A DNA stretch of 15,741 nt from Neisseria perflava (lineage in GTDB: Bacteria > Pseudomonadota > Gammaproteobacteria > Burkholderiales > Neisseriaceae): positions 1 through 15,741 of the forward strand of contig NZ_JALJYC010000037.1 in the NCBI RefSeq assembly GCF_024170405.1. Direction: 5' to 3'. A program made the position numbers and the translations under genes. Below are positions 12,985-15,741 of the stretch, one piece after another. Positions within the stretch are counted from its first letter, which is position 1; every line of letters begins with the position of its first letter. The notes beneath the pieces were generated by a model, which was not told the origin of the DNA, did not search any database, and saw only the letters and a program-made list of their open reading frames with translations.

Positions 12985-15417
12985 TTACAAATGGTCTTTC
13001 TGCGCCATAATCCGGCGGTTGCCGCTGATGTCGGCAGGAGTGACGACACCGGCGTTTTCCAGCGCTTCCATCAGGTTAGCAGCGCGGTTGTAGCCGATGC
13101 GCAGCTGGCGTTGCAGCGCGGAAATCGAGGTTTTTTTGCTTTCCAATACAAAGGCCACTGCCTTGTCAAACAGCTCGTCGCTGTCGGCATTCGGGTTGAC
13201 CGCGTTGGTGGTTTCCAAAGCCGCTTCGCCGCTGAGCAAACCTTCGACATAATTGGCGGGCGCCTGCTCTTTGATGTGCGACACGATGGCGTGCACTTCG
13301 TCGTCGGTGGTAAATGGGCTTTGCAAACGTACGGGGTCGGCGTTGCCCGGTTTCAAAAACAGCGCGTCGCCGTAGAGCAGCAGCTCGTCTGCGCCGCCTT
13401 GGTCGAGAATGGTGCGGCTGTCGATTTTGCTCTGCACGGTAAAGGCCATGCGCGTGGGGATATTGGCTTTAATCAGGCCGGTCAAGACATCCACGGTCGG
13501 GCGCTGAGTGGCGATAATCATATGGATACCGGCGGCACGGGCTTTTTGCGCGAGACGGGCAATTTGCTGCTCGACGGCTTTGCGCTCGGTCATCATCAAA
13601 TCGGCCAACTCATCAATCACCACCACAATCTGCGGCAGCGCTTCCAGCGGCTCAGGGTCATCGGGGTTGAGGCTGAACGGGTTAGGCAGCGGTTTGCCGT
13701 TTTTCTTGGCTTCGGCGACTTTGGCGTTGAAACCGTCCAAATTGCGCACGCCGACATGACCGAGCAGGCGGTAGCGTTTTTCCATTTCTGCCACGCACCA
13801 ATTGAGCGCCTGACCCGCTTCGCGCATGTCGGTCACCACAGGGCAGAGCAGGTGCGGAATGCCGTCGTACACCGCCAATTCAATCATTTTCGGGTCAATC
13901 ATGATAAAGCGCACTTCATCGGGCGTGGCTTTATACAGCATAGACAAAATCATGGCGTTGACACCGACCGATTTGCCCGAGCCGGTGGTACCTGCCACCA
14001 ATAAATGCGGCATTTTCGCCAAATCGCCGAAGACGGGCAATCCGGCAATGTCTTTGCCCAACGCCACGGTCAGCTTGGATTTTGCTTCGGCAAATTCGGC
14101 GGAGGACAATACTTCGCCCAGCGTCACACTTTGGCGGTGTTCGTTCGGCAATTCAATGCCCATGGTGTTTTTGCCGACGATGGTTTCCACCACGCGCACC
14201 GAAGGCAGCGACATCGAACGCGCCAAATCCTTCGACAAACCGACAATCTGGCTACCTTTCACGCCTTGCGCCGGTTCGATTTCAAAACGGGTAATCACTG
14301 GGCCGGTGATGGCGGACACCACTTCCACGCCGATACCGAATTCCGCCAGTTTGGACTCGATTTGCGCGGCGGTGCGCTCCAATTCGGCCGGGTTGACGGT
14401 AACCGGCTCGCCCTCGGGCAGGCTCAGCAGCGACAGGGAAGGTTTATGGTATTCGCCGGCTGCCTGCGGCTCGTCATGGTCAAACAGCGAAGTTTGGATT
14501 TTCGGCGGCGGTGCAACAGCCAAAGGCACGGCTTTGCGGTTGCTGCTGCTGCCCGCCAGCTGCGGCACGGGCGCGGCGGTAATCGCCTGCGCCTCTTTTA
14601 CCATACGGCGGGTATTTTTCGCGTCGGGCAAGTCAGCAGCGGCAGCTTTTTCTTGGCGTACATCGTTGATTTTCTGTTTCAAACCGCTGACCGCGCTTTC
14701 CGTATTGCGGCCGGTTTTCGCCAACACTTCCAGCCATGACACCTGCGCCAGCAGCGATACCGCCAGCAGCACCACCACCAGCATAATCAGCAGGCTGCCG
14801 GAAGTGCCCAATAATTTGGCGAGAAACGCGCCCAAAAACGAGCCGACCACACCACCCGCGCCGACGGGCAGGCTGTTGTCCAATACCGAAGAGAGGGCAA
14901 AATATTCCAAAATCGGGCTGCACAAGAGCAGTAAAAACAAAGCCAGCGCAGCGACGCGGTGGTTGTAGGGCTTGTGGTTTTCGCGGTTTTGCAGCGGGCG
15001 GAAATTTTTATACAGAAACACGCAGGAAGCGGCAATCCACCACCAAAACGACAGGCCGAAGAGGTAATAGCCGATATCCGACAGATACGCGCCGAAAAGT
15101 CCGCCGAAATTAATCACTTGGCCGACATCGGGCACACTGCGCGACCAAGCGGGGTCGGCCATGTCGAAGCTCCACAGCGAAATGGCGATATACACCGTCA
15201 CCACCAGCCCGAAAAGCCATAAGGTATCGTTAATCAGATTGGCGACATGCTCGGGGCGGGCTTTTTTCTCTTCGCTTTTTTGCAGCGCTTTGGCTGCTTT
15301 GAGCGCCTCTGAGACTTTATTCGGCTGGGCGGTTTTGGCAGCGGTTTTGCGCACCGCAGGTTTGGCGGCAGCGGCTTTGGCTTTCGGCTTGGCTGATGGG
15401 GTGGTTTTGCGGGTCAT
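12985..15417 (-). CDS. ftsK: DNA translocase FtsK (SpoIIIE family)
   Basis: A protein of 810 residues. It anchors at the division septum and pumps chromosomal DNA so that sister chromosomes separate. An N-terminal Lys/Ala-rich cytoplasmic stretch (1-55) precedes hydrophobic segments at about 61-83, 113-136, 154-176, 185-204 (Gly-rich, perhaps not spanning) and 207-227. A short linker is followed by the motor: Walker A GTTGSGKS at 476-483 (K482) and Walker B VVVIDE with D602 and E603. The winged-helix gamma domain (about 745-800, SISALQRQLRIGYNRAANLM) reads orientation sequences near dif. The linker is short compared with E. coli FtsK (1329 residues), which is normal for many bacteria. The ATG has no clear Shine-Dalgarno, but no better start fits the N-terminus. 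Only one FtsK-type gene is in the window. Confidence 0.96.
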   Translation of the reverse strand: MTRKTTPSAKPKAKAAAAKPAVRKTAAKTAQPNKVSEALKAAKALQKSEEKKARPEHVANLINDTLWLFGLVVTVYIAISLWSFDMADPAWSRSVPDVGQVINFGGLFGAYLSDIGYYLFGLSFWWWIAASCVFLYKNFRPLQNRENHKPYNHRVAALALFLLLLCSPILEYFALSSVLDNSLPVGAGGVVGSFLGAFLAKLLGTSGSLLIMLVVVLLAVSLLAQVSWLEVLAKTGRNTESAVSGLKQKINDVRQEKAAAADLPDAKNTRRMVKEAQAITAAPVPQLAGSSSNRKAVPLAVAPPPKIQTSLFDHDEPQAAGEYHKPSLSLLSLPEGEPVTVNPAELERTAAQIESKLAEFGIGVEVVSAITGPVITRFEIEPAQGVKGSQIVGLSKDLARSMSLPSVRVVETIVGKNTMGIELPNEHRQSVTLGEVLSSAEFAEAKSKLTVALGKDIAGLPVFGDLAKMPHLLVAGTTGSGKSVGVNAMILSMLYKATPDEVRFIMIDPKMIELAVYDGIPHLLCPVVTDMREAGQALNWCVAEMEKRYRLLGHVGVRNLDGFNAKVAEAKKNGKPLPNPFSLNPDDPEPLEALPQIVVVIDELADLMMTERKAVEQQIARLAQKARAAGIHMIIATQRPTVDVLTGLIKANIPTRMAFTVQSKIDSRTILDQGGADELLLYGDALFLKPGNADPVRLQSPFTTDDEVHAIVSHIKEQAPANYVEGLLSGEAALETTNAVNPNADSDELFDKAVAFVLESKKTSISALQRQLRIGYNRAANLMEALENAGVVTPADISGNRRIMAQKDHL

Positions 15418-15431
15418 AAGAAAACAGATAG

Positions 15432-15443
15432 AGGCCGTCTGAA
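15432..15443 (+). repeat. Single AG uptake sequence in the ftsK leader
   Basis: AGGCCGTCTGAA without a nearby inverted partner, 15 bases upstream of the ftsK start codon, in the place where a Shine-Dalgarno would be expected. Confidence 0.85.
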
Positions 15444-15475
15444 AACGGCGGGAAGATAATTATGCGTAACGGCAG

Positions 15476-15481
15476 ATTATA
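15476..15481 (-). promoter_or_regulatory. Candidate ftsK -10 box
   Basis: TATAAT on the minus strand is a perfect -10 box, 58 bases before the ftsK start. The -35 region has no good match, so confidence is moderate. It lies well inside the right IS1016 end, so the promoter region of ftsK is intact. Confidence 0.4.
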
Positions 15482-15514
15482 CAATAGAACGCGGTTTGTC
15501 GGCAGAATAAGGCT

Positions 15515-15577
15515 AGGCCGTCTGAACAGGTGTGGCAGAAATCTTGGATTTCATTTTCACGCCTGTTCAGACGGCCT
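15515..15577. terminator. Long uptake-sequence hairpin upstream of ftsK
   Basis: AGGCCGTCTGAACAGG (15515-15530) pairs with CCTGTTCAGACGGCCT (15562-15577). The stem can grow to about 20 bp with one wobble pair. The loop holds a small hairpin, GAAATC/GATTTC. Both arms are full AG uptake sequences. It probably ends the transcript of the gene whose remnant lies at 15597-15650. Confidence 0.65.
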
Positions 15578-15596
15578 TGCAGGTTAAATCACCCAA

Positions 15597-15650
15597 TTAC
15601 ACCAAATTGCTGATGAAAATCAGCAGAATCACTAGCGGTACAATATATTT
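15597..15650 (-). pseudogene. C-terminal remnant of a small hydrophobic protein cut by IS1016
   Basis: On the minus strand, an open frame running straight from the IS tip reads KYIVPLVILLIFISNLV and stops at TAA (15599-15597). It resembles a membrane segment. In frame, the IS gives a stop (TAG 15662-15660) and there is no ATG, so the 5' part is lost or never existed. I do not recognise the protein. It is 20 bases upstream of a hairpin, which supports a real gene end. It could also be chance. Confidence 0.3.
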
Positions 15651-15741
15651 GGGGCTGTACTAGATAATTAGAGCAAATTACCTTTTACTAACTGTTTCAA
15701 AATAGAAATTTGAGATTTTATTTCACTGTTGTTAAAACGCC
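15651..15741 (-). mobile_element. IS1016-type insertion sequence, 3' end (partial, second copy)
   Basis: Bases 15651-15740 are the exact reverse complement of 1-90. The tip GGGGCTGTAC faces the window. The element points into the window on the minus strand and its body lies beyond the right edge. Confidence 0.8.
15668..15741 (-). CDS. IS1016-type transposase, C-terminal fragment (second copy)
   Basis: The same 23 residues as at 2-73 (RFNNSEIKSQ ... LVKGNLL), preceded by two bases that fit a Trp codon. It stops at TAA 15670-15668. The remainder, including the catalytic part, is outside the window. Confidence 0.7.
   Translation of the reverse strand, partial: RFNNSEIKSQISILKQLVKGNLL

Noticed and set aside
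13826..14968. Long plus-strand open frame (380 codons) opposite ftsK
   Set aside because: Opposite the FtsK motor region with clear Walker motifs. Rich in Ser, Thr and Pro as expected for a shadow frame.
1..15741. Composite transposon bounded by two IS1016 copies
   Set aside because: The segment holds housekeeping genes clpP, tig and ftsK and normal Neisseria uptake sequences, so cargo on a mobile unit is unlikely. Contig ends at repeats explain the layout better.
1..15741. CRISPR array, tRNA or rRNA genes
   Set aside because: I saw no regularly spaced direct repeats, no tRNA-like cloverleaf with CCA region, and no rRNA sequence. The repeated 10-mers are uptake sequences.

Overview
The window is a chromosomal fragment of a Neisseria-type bacterium. 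The 10-base Neisseria DNA uptake sequence core GCCGTCTGAA occurs 20 times on the two strands. Eleven of these are the 12-base AG form and three the AT form, which suggests a commensal Neisseria rather than the AT-dominated gonococcus or meningococcus. The species assignment is inference. Both borders are the same 90-base end of an IS1016-type (IS1595 superfamily) insertion sequence, in opposite orientation, so the window looks like an assembly contig that stops inside repeated IS copies.

Left half, plus strand: an alpha-glucan cluster. The first gene (132-4505) is a 1457-residue fusion of 4-alpha-glucanotransferase (MalQ, GH77) and glycogen branching enzyme (GlgB, GH13). It is followed by the debranching enzyme glgX (4636-6633) and glycogen phosphorylase glgP (6961-9438). 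Together they can elongate or rearrange alpha-1,4 chains, add branches, trim branches and release glucose-1-phosphate. The ADP-glucose synthesis genes glgC and glgA are absent here. IS1016 ends only 41 bases before the fusion gene, so the original promoter was probably cut off.

Middle (9439-10631): the convergence zone between plus-strand and minus-strand genes. It holds the glgP terminator, a possible small TA-flanked repeat, an apparently intact IS630-family element with a complete DD34E transposase, and a strong bidirectional terminator.

Right half, minus strand: the housekeeping genes clpP (protease subunit), tig (trigger factor) and ftsK (division DNA translocase), separated by uptake-sequence hairpins. 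Between ftsK and the right IS1016 end lies a short hydrophobic reading-frame remnant.

The point most worth a second look is the MalQ/GlgB junction. An in-frame A_AAA_AAC heptamer sits about 10 bases after a GAGG motif. A -1 slip there would end a 692-residue MalQ two codons later, and an in-frame ATG next to the same GAGG could start a separate 771-residue GlgB. One gene might therefore give both fused and free enzymes. This is a hypothesis from sequence geometry only.
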